From: Aminipila sp032051575
GTDB lineage: Bacteria; Bacillota; Clostridia; Peptostreptococcales; Anaerovoracaceae
Length of the DNA stretch: 64,000 bases
Assembly (NCBI RefSeq): GCF_032051575.1
Contig: NZ_DAMBYD010000007.1
Span: 62,001-126,000, forward strand
Direction of reading: 5' to 3'
Position numbers and translations under genes: made by a program. The notes beneath the pieces are model-generated. The model saw only the letters and a list, made by a program, of their open reading frames with translations. It did not search any database and was not told where the DNA came from. Positions 23,011 through 30,831 of this stretch are shown piece by piece. Each line of letters opens with the position of its first letter. Positions within the stretch are counted from its first letter, which is position 1.

Positions 23011-24549
23011 ATGAAAAAATTTGCTAAACCAACTATGTTAATGATTTTAGACGGTTTTGGAATAAGTAAAGAAACTTACGGTAATGCTATTGCTGCTGCT
23101 TCAAAGCCTAATTTAGATAAGATATTTGACACTTATCCGCACACTACTTTAAAAGCCTGCGGACTTAATGTGGGCCTTCCTGCTGGTCAAATGGGTAATT
23201 CAGAAGTAGGTCACCTTAATATAGGCGCTGGAAGAATTGTTTATCAGGAGCTTACTAAAATTACAAAAGAAATTGAAGAAGGAAGTTTTTTTGAAAATAA
23301 ATCTCTAAAACAAGCTATGGATCATGTAATAGAAAATGATTCTGCGCTCCACTTTCTTGGCTTGGTCTCAGATGGCGGAGTCCACAGTCATATAAACCAT
23401 CTTTTTGCCTTATTAGACATGGCAAAAAACAATGGTGTAAAAAAAGTTTTTATACATGCACTTTTAGATGGAAGAGATGTACCCCCTAGGTGTGCAATTG
23501 ATTATATTGAACAGCTTGAAGCCCATATGAAAGAAATTGGTCTTGGAGAAATTGTTGTGGTTGCTGGAAGATATTATGGCATGGATAGAGACAAGCGTTG
23601 GGAAAGAGTCATTAAATTTTATGATGCTATGACCTCAGGTGAAGGTGTGCATTCCACAACTGCAATAAAAGCTATTGAACAAGCTTATAATAATAATCAA
23701 AATGACGAATTTGTTATACCTGCTATCATTCACGGCGAACACTCTAATCCTGCAATTGTCAACGATAATGACTCAATTATCATGTTTAATTTCAGGCCTG
23801 ACAGAGCCAGAGAAATAACTAGGGCCTTTGTCAGTGAAGATTTTGATGGATTTGAAAGAAAAAAAGTTATAAGAAACTTGTGTTATGTATGTATGACTCA
23901 ATATGATGCTGAAATGCCTAATGTATTAGTTGCATTTTCACCGCAGTCATTAAAGAACACTTTAGGCCAATATCTAGCGCAACAAAATTTAACTCAGCTG
24001 AGAATTGCTGAAACAGAAAAATATGCCCACGTTACGTTCTTTTTTAATGGTGGTATTGAAGCACCAAATAAAGATGAGGACAGAATCTTAATTCCATCCC
24101 CATCTGTTGCAACTTATGACTTGCAGCCTGAAATGAGTGCTTATCTGATAACAGAGAAGGTTCTAGAGCAAATTGGCAAAGATAAATATGATGTTATCAT
24201 TTTAAATTTTGCTAATGCAGATATGGTTGGTCACACTGGAGTATTTGAGGCAGCAGTGAAAGCCATTGAAGCCCTTGACAGATGCGTATCCCAAATTGTA
24301 GATGCAATCCTTGCCAAAGAGGGGCAAATTTTATTGACTGCTGATCATGGAAATGCAGATTGCATGCTAAATGAGAAGGGCGAAGTAGTCACTGCTCATT
24401 CGTTAAATGATGTTCCTTTAGTCCACATTTCAAAGGAGCCCGTAAAATTAAAAGATGGTGGGATTTTAGCAGATATTGCACCTACTATGCTTGATTTAAT
24501 GGGAATCGCAATACCAGATGAAATGACTGGTCAAAGTTTAATTGATTAA
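23011..24549 (+). CDS. gpmI: 2,3-bisphosphoglycerate-independent phosphoglycerate mutase
   Basis: The 512-residue enzyme interconverts 3- and 2-phosphoglycerate in glycolysis using two Mn ions. The N-terminal metal motif MLILDGFG-like (MLMILDGFGIS), catalytic serine region MGNSEVGHLNIGAGR, and C-terminal metal sites NFANADMVGHTG and LLTADHGNAD are all present. Length is standard. The ATG follows AAAGAGGTACTAA. It is transcribed alone on the plus strand, divergent from the SpoVB-like gene, with a terminator directly after. A possible promoter with TATACT lies near 22935-22955. Confidence 0.97.
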   Translation: MKKFAKPTMLMILDGFGISKETYGNAIAAASKPNLDKIFDTYPHTTLKACGLNVGLPAGQMGNSEVGHLNIGAGRIVYQELTKITKEIEEGSFFENKSLKQAMDHVIENDSALHFLGLVSDGGVHSHINHLFALLDMAKNNGVKKVFIHALLDGRDVPPRCAIDYIEQLEAHMKEIGLGEIVVVAGRYYGMDRDKRWERVIKFYDAMTSGEGVHSTTAIKAIEQAYNNNQNDEFVIPAIIHGEHSNPAIVNDNDSIIMFNFRPDRAREITRAFVSEDFDGFERKKVIRNLCYVCMTQYDAEMPNVLVAFSPQSLKNTLGQYLAQQNLTQLRIAETEKYAHVTFFFNGGIEAPNKDEDRILIPSPSVATYDLQPEMSAYLITEKVLEQIGKDKYDVIILNFANADMVGHTGVFEAAVKAIEALDRCVSQIVDAILAKEGQILLTADHGNADCMLNEKGEVVTAHSLNDVPLVHISKEPVKLKDGGILADIAPTMLDLMGIAIPDEMTGQSLID

Positions 24550-24568
24550 TTATAACTGTTGAAAACTT

Positions 24569-24600
24569 AAAAGTGCTTACAGCAATTTGTAAGCACTTTT
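24569..24600 (+). terminator. Terminator after gpmI
   Basis: AAAAGTGCTTAC and GTAAGCACTTTT form a 12-pair stem with an 8-base loop, followed by TTT on the plus strand; the A-run in the first arm lets it work for the convergent radical SAM gene as well. Confidence 0.85.
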
Positions 24601-24612
24601 TTTAATTATTTT

Positions 24613-25218
24613 TTATCTTATTCTAAATTTCACATTAAGTTCTTCTGCTATTTGTCTGCATTTCTGAATATCCTCTTCTGGAATAACATCTACCACAGAC
24701 ATTCTTACATCAGGAACATATTTTTTTATATCTTTTGTCCATTTTAATATTGCGTCAAATGACTTTATCCCAAATTCAGGATGACATAAATTTAGATACT
24801 TCTCCGCATTTGGAGCATTTAAACTTACCGATACTGCATCCACTACGCCTTCAAGCAAAGGTGCCGTTTCCTTTTCATGAATTAAATCTGACATTCCATT
24901 GGTGTTAATACGGATAGGCTTTTCAGTGAACTTCCTTAGTTCTTTAGATATGTCAATAATCTCCTCCAGCCTTTCTGTAGGTTCACCATATCCACAAAAT
25001 ATAATCTCATCAACGTTAGTTTTCTTCTCACAGATTTCTTCTTTTAGTCTAGAAATCACTTCATCTACTGTAGGCTCCTTCTGAAGCCATAGATTATCAG
25101 CATTTCCTAAATTATCTGTGACATTTCTAATACAAAAATCACATTTATTTGGACATCTGTTTGTAAGGTTAATATATAAGCTATTTCCATAAGAATAAAC
25201 TATAGCACCGTTTTTCAT
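24613..25218 (-). CDS. Radical SAM protein, TatD-associated type
   Basis: The 201-residue product has the radical SAM cluster motif CPNKCDFCIR (C-x3-C-x2-C) near residue 19, then FCGYGEPTERLEEI (the G-G-E-P-like SAM-binding strand) and INTNGMSDLI. The compact size and N-terminal YGNSLYINLTNRCPN match the family found next to TatD nucleases. No TatD gene is adjacent here. The reaction is not known for this family. The ATG follows GGGAGATAAC. It converges with gpmI. Confidence 0.85.
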   Translation of the reverse strand: MKNGAIVYSYGNSLYINLTNRCPNKCDFCIRNVTDNLGNADNLWLQKEPTVDEVISRLKEEICEKKTNVDEIIFCGYGEPTERLEEIIDISKELRKFTEKPIRINTNGMSDLIHEKETAPLLEGVVDAVSVSLNAPNAEKYLNLCHPEFGIKSFDAILKWTKDIKKYVPDVRMSVVDVIPEEDIQKCRQIAEELNVKFRIR

Positions 25219-25249
25219 TTTTTGTTATCTCCCGTTTTATTATCTCTTG

Positions 25250-26698
25250 CTACTTACTCTCTTTCAATATTTCTAGCAATAGCTTCCAAGTTCTCTCTAC
25301 TGAAGAAATACTTAGCCTTTCTTCTACTGTATGAACGCCCGTCATATTTGGTCCAAATGAAACGCAATCTAAACCATTTATCTTTTCAGAGAAAAAGCCG
25401 CACTCAAGACCTGCATGAATAGCTTCAATGGCAGGCTTTTTACCATACTGCTTTTCATATACACGAATTACCGTTTCCCTAAGTTCTGAGTCCTTCATAA
25501 ATTCCCATCCTGGGTATGCTCCTGCAAATTGAACCTTACCACTAAGGAATTCCATTAAAGCCGTTAATTTATCGCATACAGCAGCCTTAGCCGTTTCCAC
25601 TGAACTTCTAACTGAGAAAATAGCATGAACACCATCTTCCAAGACTTTAAGCACTCCCATATTTAAGGAAGTTTCTACCAGTCCTTTTATATCTGCACTC
25701 ATAGACTGAATTCCATTTGGAATATTTAATAGCATTAAAATAGTCTTTTTTACGGATTCTTTATTTAAGGCCTCTGCCTTTGCTTTCCCAAGATTCTCAA
25801 CTTTAACTACAACTTTAGGATCACTAGTTTTATACTCGTTGCTTATAATAGACTGATATTCTTTAATCAAAGTTTCTAACTTTGATAAATCTTTATCTGC
25901 TACAACAATATTCAATACAGTCTCCCTTGGGATAGCATTGTCCGCCTGTCCGCCTGCAATATTCACAATGTTTAACGTAAGTTCTTTATTTAAGCTGTAC
26001 AGCAATCTGCCCATAAGCATGTTGGAATTTCCACGTTCTTTATCTATTTCCATACCAGAATGTCCACCAATTAATCCTGTTATAAGAATCTTAACCTGTG
26101 TACCTTCCACCTTTTCACGTTCAATTGGAAGAATACATTCAGCAGTAACACCACCTGCACAACTTACTGTAATAATGCCTTCTTCTTCTGAATCCAAATT
26201 TATTAATTTCTTAGCCGTTAACATGGAAACATCAATAGCTTCTGCTCCATATAGCCCAGTTTCCTCATCAACAGTAAATACTGCTTCTAGTCTGGGATGT
26301 TCTATATCATCTGAAGCCAGTATGGCAAGAGCCATAGCTACAGCGATACCGTTATCCCCGCCAAGAGTCGTACCATTGGCATAAATCTGATCGCCATCAA
26401 TACCAAGTTCAAGGCTATCTTTCAAGAAATCGATATCACGCTCTGCAGTTTTCTCACAAACCATATCTAAATGTCCCTGAATAATTACAGCTGGTGAGTT
26501 TTCATATCCTTTTGAAGCTTCTTTTACAATAATAACATTGCTTAGATTGTCTCTATAATGTTCCAAATTATGTTCTTTAGCAAAAGCAACACAATAGTCA
26601 CCTATAAGTTCCATATGTCCTGATCCATGAGGAATACTACATAATTCTTCAAAATACTTAAATACGATCTGAGGTTTTAAATCATTTAACACTCCCAT
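25250..26698 (-). CDS. pepD: Aminoacyl-histidine (Xaa-His) dipeptidase, M20 family
   Basis: The 482-residue cytosolic metallopeptidase has the first metal histidine in IIQGHLDMVCE, a bridging Asp in TTLGGDNGIAVA, the catalytic Glu in AVFTVDEETGLYGA, and later ligands NLDSEEEG and AIHAGLECGFF, with a final GVHTVEERL histidine. The length and internal lid domain fit PepD. It hydrolyses dipeptides such as carnosine and other Xaa-His or general dipeptides. The ATG follows GGAAGG. It lies downstream of the OPT transporter group, separated by a 33-base perfect hairpin, so imported peptides may be its substrate. Confidence 0.95.
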   Translation of the reverse strand: MGVLNDLKPQIVFKYFEELCSIPHGSGHMELIGDYCVAFAKEHNLEHYRDNLSNVIIVKEASKGYENSPAVIIQGHLDMVCEKTAERDIDFLKDSLELGIDGDQIYANGTTLGGDNGIAVAMALAILASDDIEHPRLEAVFTVDEETGLYGAEAIDVSMLTAKKLINLDSEEEGIITVSCAGGVTAECILPIEREKVEGTQVKILITGLIGGHSGMEIDKERGNSNMLMGRLLYSLNKELTLNIVNIAGGQADNAIPRETVLNIVVADKDLSKLETLIKEYQSIISNEYKTSDPKVVVKVENLGKAKAEALNKESVKKTILMLLNIPNGIQSMSADIKGLVETSLNMGVLKVLEDGVHAIFSVRSSVETAKAAVCDKLTALMEFLSGKVQFAGAYPGWEFMKDSELRETVIRVYEKQYGKKPAIEAIHAGLECGFFSEKINGLDCVSFGPNMTGVHTVEERLSISSVERTWKLLLEILKESK

Positions 26699-26723
26699 TT
26701 TTTTACCTTCCTTCCATATGTAA

Positions 26724-26756
26724 TAGAAATCTATGGATAAAATCCATAGATTTCTA
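26724..26756. repeat. Perfect 15-pair hairpin between the OPT group and pepD
   Basis: TAGAAATCTATGGAT and ATCCATAGATTTCTA are exact inverted copies around AAA. There is no T-run after it on the minus strand, so it may reduce, process or partly stop transcription rather than be a full terminator. Confidence 0.75.
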
Positions 26757-26762
26757 AATCAA

Positions 26763-27107
26763 TTATTTTGACTTTCGATATATACCTTTATCTTTTTTAA
26801 TTAAATTTTTATCTGACATAAAATTTATAAGGGAATTTGTAAATTCCATTTCATTCTGAACTACAACCGTTTTTTTAGAATAAAACTCTGATGCCTTAAT
26901 ATCACGAACCAAGCTCATGATTTCTTTTTTAGATACAGAATCATTCTTTTTTAAATAAGCCATTACCCTATTTGCTGCTTTGGTATACATCATCGCTTTT
27001 AAAGTATCTGCCTGTTTTATAGATTTTTTTAATCCCCATACATAAATAATGGACGTGGCTATTGCAAATAATATGATTCCTATTACTGTCAATTTAAAAT
27101 TATCCAT
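26763..27107 (-). CDS. Small membrane protein of the OPT transporter group
   Basis: The 114-residue product has one N-terminal membrane helix (VIGIILFAIATSIIYVWGL) followed by a basic, helical cytosolic domain with KKNDSVSKKEIMSLVRDIKA and FTNSLINFMSDKNLIKKDKG, which looks like a small winged-helix-like fold. I do not recognise a named family. AAAGGGATAAG lies about 11 bases before the ATG. It is 7 bases after the PqqD-like gene and ends a three-gene group with the OPT transporter. A helper or regulator of the transporter is an inference from position only. Confidence 0.65.
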   Translation of the reverse strand: MDNFKLTVIGIILFAIATSIIYVWGLKKSIKQADTLKAMMYTKAANRVMAYLKKNDSVSKKEIMSLVRDIKASEFYSKKTVVVQNEMEFTNSLINFMSDKNLIKKDKGIYRKSK

Positions 27108-27114
27108 ACCACAC

Positions 27115-27462
27115 TTATCCCTTTACTTTAAAAGTTATAAATTTCGTACTATTCAGGTTATAAAAATATTTACTCAATCTTTCATATAGTGGTTCTGCAT
27201 TTGTACCAAACTCTTCATTTACTAACTGACCAATCTGGTATATAGAACGCTGACCATCAATTTGTTTCCATACAAAACTACCAAGTTCATCTAACGCTAC
27301 ATGACTTACTTTAGGTGAACCAAAGAATTTTTGAGCAATTTTATTATAAATACCCTTATTTTCCATGTGAATTGTCACTATTTCGTCTTCTTCTTCCCAT
27401 GAGTGAGCTTGATTTTTCATAGGAATATTATCCAAATAGTTTTGTTTATTATTCTTTTTCAT
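27115..27462 (-). CDS. PqqD-like (RiPP-recognition-fold) protein beside the OPT transporter
   Basis: The 115-residue product has the PqqD-type winged-helix core: a short beta region, then HVALDELGSFVWKQIDGQRS, IYQIGQLVNEEFG and LYERLSKYFYNL. PqqD-like domains usually bind peptide leaders for modification enzymes. Here the neighbour is a peptide transporter, not a modification enzyme. I start at the ATG at 27462, after GGGA; a TTG 12 bases earlier is possible. The gene begins 13 bases after the OPT stop codon. A role in sensing or presenting peptides is inferred. Confidence 0.75.
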   Translation of the reverse strand: MKKNNKQNYLDNIPMKNQAHSWEEEDEIVTIHMENKGIYNKIAQKFFGSPKVSHVALDELGSFVWKQIDGQRSIYQIGQLVNEEFGTNAEPLYERLSKYFYNLNSTKFITFKVKG

Positions 27463-27475
27463 TGTTTTTCCCAAA

Positions 27476-29398
27476 CTATTCTACTATATTTTTATTATTC
27501 CATACAGTAAACTTCATAATGGTCAACAGAAGAGCTGCGAAGAATACCAATCCACCAATGTTACCAAGCGAAATGCCTCTTGAGGCAAGATTAATATAAT
27601 CTCCGAAAGATCCTCCGGCAACTGGTATAACTGCAAATACTGCTAATAAAATACCCACCAGGCCTTCACCCGCAATCAACCCGGAAGTATAAAGAATACC
27701 GCTTTCAATAACATTATTTTTAGTCTGATTATTATTATATTTTTTCTTATCAATATATAATCTGATAAGTCCGCCTGCCATGATTGGTGTTGATAAATGA
27801 ATTGGTAAATATAAACCAATTGCAAATGGAAGTACTGGCATCTGTAATATTTCAATTACGATAGCAATACCTACCCCTACAAATACTAGATTCCATGGTA
27901 AATTTCCACCCATTACACCTTCTATTACCATCTTCATTAAAGTCGCTTGTGGAGCAGGAAGTTCTGTTGTACCGTATCCCCAAGCGCTGTTTAATAAGTA
28001 AAGAATGGCACCAATGGCTATAGCAGATGCAAAAACACCAATAACTTCACCGATCTGCTGTTTTTTAGGAGTAGCACCAACTATGTAGCCTGTTTTTAAA
28101 TCCTGTGATGTATCCCCAGCTATAGCTGCCACAATACAAATGATAGATCCAATGGTAATTGCAGCTACCATACCTGCCATACCTGTATTCCCTGTGGCCT
28201 TTAAAATAATAGTAGTAATAAGCAGAGTTGCAATAGTCATACCGGATACCGGGTTATTGGAACTTCCAACCAGTCCTACCATTCTGGAAGATACTGTAGC
28301 AAAGAAGAATCCAAATACAATAATGAGTATTGCTCCAAACAATGTAAGTGGAATAGCTGGAACTAGCCACATAACTAAAACAATTGCAATAATTCCAAGT
28401 AAGACAACCTTTAAAGATAAATCCTGAGCGGTTCTTTCTACGGAAGCACTGCCCTGACCATATCCTTTCATGGCATCTCTAAATGTTGTGACAATCAGAG
28501 GTAATGATTTAATTAAACTAATGATCCCTCCCGTTGCAACTGCACCAGCACCTACGTACCTGACATAGCTGGACCAAATGCCCCAGGTTCCTAGCTCACT
28601 AATAGGTTTTGTTGCTGGGAATAGTACCATATCACCACCAAAAGATGCAATTAATGGCATCACAACAAACCATGCTGTCACACCACCTGCAAGCATATAA
28701 GAAGAAATTCTAGGGCCGCATATATACCCTACACCTGCAAGTGCTGGGAGTACGTCTGCCCCAATACCAGATCCCTTATAAGATGAAATACTATAGTCAA
28801 CTTCACTTGGGAATAATTTGAAACCATCTGCAATAAGCTTATAAAATGCGGCAATTCCAAGACCTGCAAATACACTGGTTGCCTTAGAACCTCCCTGTTC
28901 CCCTGCCATTAAAACTTCAGCACAAGCAGTTCCTTCTGGATAAGGAACTATTCCATGCTCTTTAACGATAAGTGCTGTACGTAAAGGTATCATGAAGAAT
29001 ACACCTAACAAACCACCACAAAGTGCAATCAAGGTGATAGTAACTAGTGAAGGCATTTCTCCAACACCCTCTGCTGCCCACATAAATAGTGCAGGCATTG
29101 TAAAAATTGCTCCGGCAGCTACCGATTCACCAGCCGATCCAATAGTCTGAACCATATTATTTTCTAAGATGGATTCTTTTTTTAGAATAATGCGAATAAT
29201 ACCCATAGAAATAACTGCTGCTGGAATAGAAGCCGATACTGTCATACCCACTCGCAATCCCAGGTAGGCGTTAGCACCACCAAACAAAATGGCCAATACC
29301 ACACCTAACAAAATTGAGGTTACTGTGAATTCTGGCATAATTTTGTCTGCTGCTATAAACGGTTTAAAACTTGTGACATTTGAATTATTTTCTTTCAT
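27476..29398 (-). CDS. OPT-family oligopeptide transporter
   Basis: The 640-residue membrane protein has some 15 hydrophobic helices. FKPFIAADKIMPEFTV near the start, GANAYLGLRVGMTVSASIPAAV, the NNMVQTIGSAGES motif and SYMLAGG are typical of bacterial OPT transporters, which take up short peptides with protons. The ATG has almost no ribosome site; a hairpin from CTGTAAAGTA to TACTTTACA lies immediately upstream, suggesting translational or transcriptional control. It leads the group OPT, PqqD-like, membrane protein and perhaps pepD, a sensible peptide-use unit. Confidence 0.93.
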   Translation of the reverse strand: MKENNSNVTSFKPFIAADKIMPEFTVTSILLGVVLAILFGGANAYLGLRVGMTVSASIPAAVISMGIIRIILKKESILENNMVQTIGSAGESVAAGAIFTMPALFMWAAEGVGEMPSLVTITLIALCGGLLGVFFMIPLRTALIVKEHGIVPYPEGTACAEVLMAGEQGGSKATSVFAGLGIAAFYKLIADGFKLFPSEVDYSISSYKGSGIGADVLPALAGVGYICGPRISSYMLAGGVTAWFVVMPLIASFGGDMVLFPATKPISELGTWGIWSSYVRYVGAGAVATGGIISLIKSLPLIVTTFRDAMKGYGQGSASVERTAQDLSLKVVLLGIIAIVLVMWLVPAIPLTLFGAILIIVFGFFFATVSSRMVGLVGSSNNPVSGMTIATLLITTIILKATGNTGMAGMVAAITIGSIICIVAAIAGDTSQDLKTGYIVGATPKKQQIGEVIGVFASAIAIGAILYLLNSAWGYGTTELPAPQATLMKMVIEGVMGGNLPWNLVFVGVGIAIVIEILQMPVLPFAIGLYLPIHLSTPIMAGGLIRLYIDKKKYNNNQTKNNVIESGILYTSGLIAGEGLVGILLAVFAVIPVAGGSFGDYINLASRGISLGNIGGLVFFAALLLTIMKFTVWNNKNIVE

Positions 29399-29408
29399 TC
29401 AGTTTATT

Positions 29409-29530
29409 GTAAAGTAAAGATTTTATACTTTACAGCTTTCTGATATAAATATTATTAAATTTATTCTATGAATTTTATTTGGTTTAGTTTATGTAAAATA
29501 TGTATTCTTTTACTTTACAGCCCTCCTTTC
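29409..29530 (-). promoter_or_regulatory. Leader of the OPT gene with repeated TGTAAAGTA motifs
   Basis: On the minus strand GGCTGTAAAGTAAAAG occurs near 29511-29525 and AGCTGTAAAGTATAAAA near 29423-29437, with an inverted TACTTTACA near 29407-29416. The last two form a small stem directly before the OPT start codon. The spaced repeats look like operator sites for an unknown regulator. No riboswitch family is recognised. Confidence 0.4.
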
Positions 29531-29628
29531 AGTTTTTATTTAAGCTATTATATTATAACATACATTGCCAAATATTAGCATGTCTGTTTATGTCGAATCA
29601 CAAATTAGGTTGTTATTTATTATAAAAA

Positions 29629-30282
29629 TTATGATAGTATCTTGCTTACCCATTCAATATTAATAAATTGATAACCTTCTTGTGTATTTTTTTCGATTTT
29701 CTCTTTAAGATTCCCCTTTGTTTCTTTAATCAAATCATCATCTATGGGAATAAGAGACTGCTTTCCATCTGCAAACATTATTAGTATTTCATGTTTATGT
29801 TCCTTTGACGGATAGTAGAACATGCCTGCAATGCTGTCTACATCCATTCCCTCATTTCCTGATTTGAATAGAATCAACATTTTTATAATTTCTATTACTC
29901 TGTCGTCTAGCTTCATATCATGTATCATTATTTTTTCTGCCAGTTCATTTACATTGCTTACCGCTCTATAAACATACCCCTGTCTTGCTTGTATCTCAAA
30001 GGTTTCCGGAGAGTCAAAAAGAACTTTATTCATCTCTTTTATGGAATCTGCATCAGCAGTAAGGTACAACATTAAGTGTTTTTCCATATCATGGTATAAA
30101 CAGGGATAAGTTATAGGAAACTTTTTGCCACACTTTTCGCATGTAAAAACGAATAATTCTCCATTTAACACTTTCTCCTTTAGTTCTGGATCTAAATCAG
30201 CAATGATATTTTGCCATGTCACAAAGTTTTGCTTATTTTCACATTCAGGGCATGAAACTTCATTCGTTGTACATTTTGACAT
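29629..30282 (-). CDS. CpXC-domain zinc-ribbon protein
   Basis: The 217-residue product opens with a zinc ribbon: VSCPECENKQNFVTWQ and VFTCEKCGKKFPITYPCLYH give C-P-x-C and C-x-x-C pairs of the CpXC family, followed by an all-helical and strand region (DLDPELKEKVLNGELF lies between the pairs). I start at the ATG at 30282 because AAAGGA precedes it; the longer frame would overlap the upstream membrane gene. Its function is unknown; the family is common in gut and anaerobic Firmicutes. It is 4 bases from the upstream gene and likely co-transcribed. Confidence 0.82.
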   Translation of the reverse strand: MSKCTTNEVSCPECENKQNFVTWQNIIADLDPELKEKVLNGELFVFTCEKCGKKFPITYPCLYHDMEKHLMLYLTADADSIKEMNKVLFDSPETFEIQARQGYVYRAVSNVNELAEKIMIHDMKLDDRVIEIIKMLILFKSGNEGMDVDSIAGMFYYPSKEHKHEILIMFADGKQSLIPIDDDLIKETKGNLKEKIEKNTQEGYQFINIEWVSKILS

Positions 30283-30286
30283 TTTA

Positions 30287-30790
30287 TTATTCCTTTCTTT
30301 TTCTCTTTGCAATCTCAAGAGCACTTTTTAACATCATATTTTTAAACTTTTCAATGGTTTCTTTTTCTAAATTAGGTACATTTGCCATACTAACAATTTC
30401 AATTTTGCTAAAGTGCTCTGAAGCCTTTAATCGCTCTACCACTTTACGATAAATCACTTTAGTAACAGTCTCATTGTCCTCTTGCAAGAATATAAGAAAG
30501 CTCATCCTTCCCCAAGTCTTACCAAATTCAATATGGACTGGGCTAGTGGTAACTTTTCGGATTAATTCCTCTACCCCGCTTTTTAGTTCACCGACTATAA
30601 TGTCTACAATTGTACTATTTATAATAAGAAAAAAACTAACTCCAAAGCCCATAGCCAAAATAAATCCAATCGAATCCCCCCAGGCTTTTGTAGTGTAATA
30701 AAACATAATGAGCGAAAGGGGAATAAACAAAAGTCTAATCCCCTTAAAAAATGTTAATTTTATATTTTTATGTTTCTTTTTGCTTTGCAT
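30287..30790 (-). CDS. Membrane protein of unknown function
   Basis: The 167-residue product has a lysine-rich N-terminus (MQSKKKHKNIKLTF), two hydrophobic segments at about 15-30 and 38-60, and a soluble charged C-terminal half with TSPVHIEFGKTWGRMSFLIF, VIYRKVVERLKASEHFSKIE and a long basic tail. I recognise no family. GGAGAAAAAATAAAT precedes the ATG. It immediately precedes the CpXC gene and follows the GH26 gene by 41 bases. Confidence 0.6.
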   Translation of the reverse strand: MQSKKKHKNIKLTFFKGIRLLFIPLSLIMFYYTTKAWGDSIGFILAMGFGVSFFLIINSTIVDIIVGELKSGVEELIRKVTTSPVHIEFGKTWGRMSFLIFLQEDNETVTKVIYRKVVERLKASEHFSKIEIVSMANVPNLEKETIEKFKNMMLKSALEIAKRKRKE

Positions 30791-30831
30791 ATTTATTTTT
30801 TCTCCAAATTTATAATTTTATTATTTTCATT

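Noticed and set aside
25938..26384. A 148-residue plus-strand frame inside pepD
   Set aside because: Antisense shadow of the PepD catalytic region, with no ribosome site.
29399..29530. A T-box or other known riboswitch before the OPT gene
   Set aside because: No T-box sequence, no specifier stem and no terminator were found; only short TGTAAAGTA repeats.
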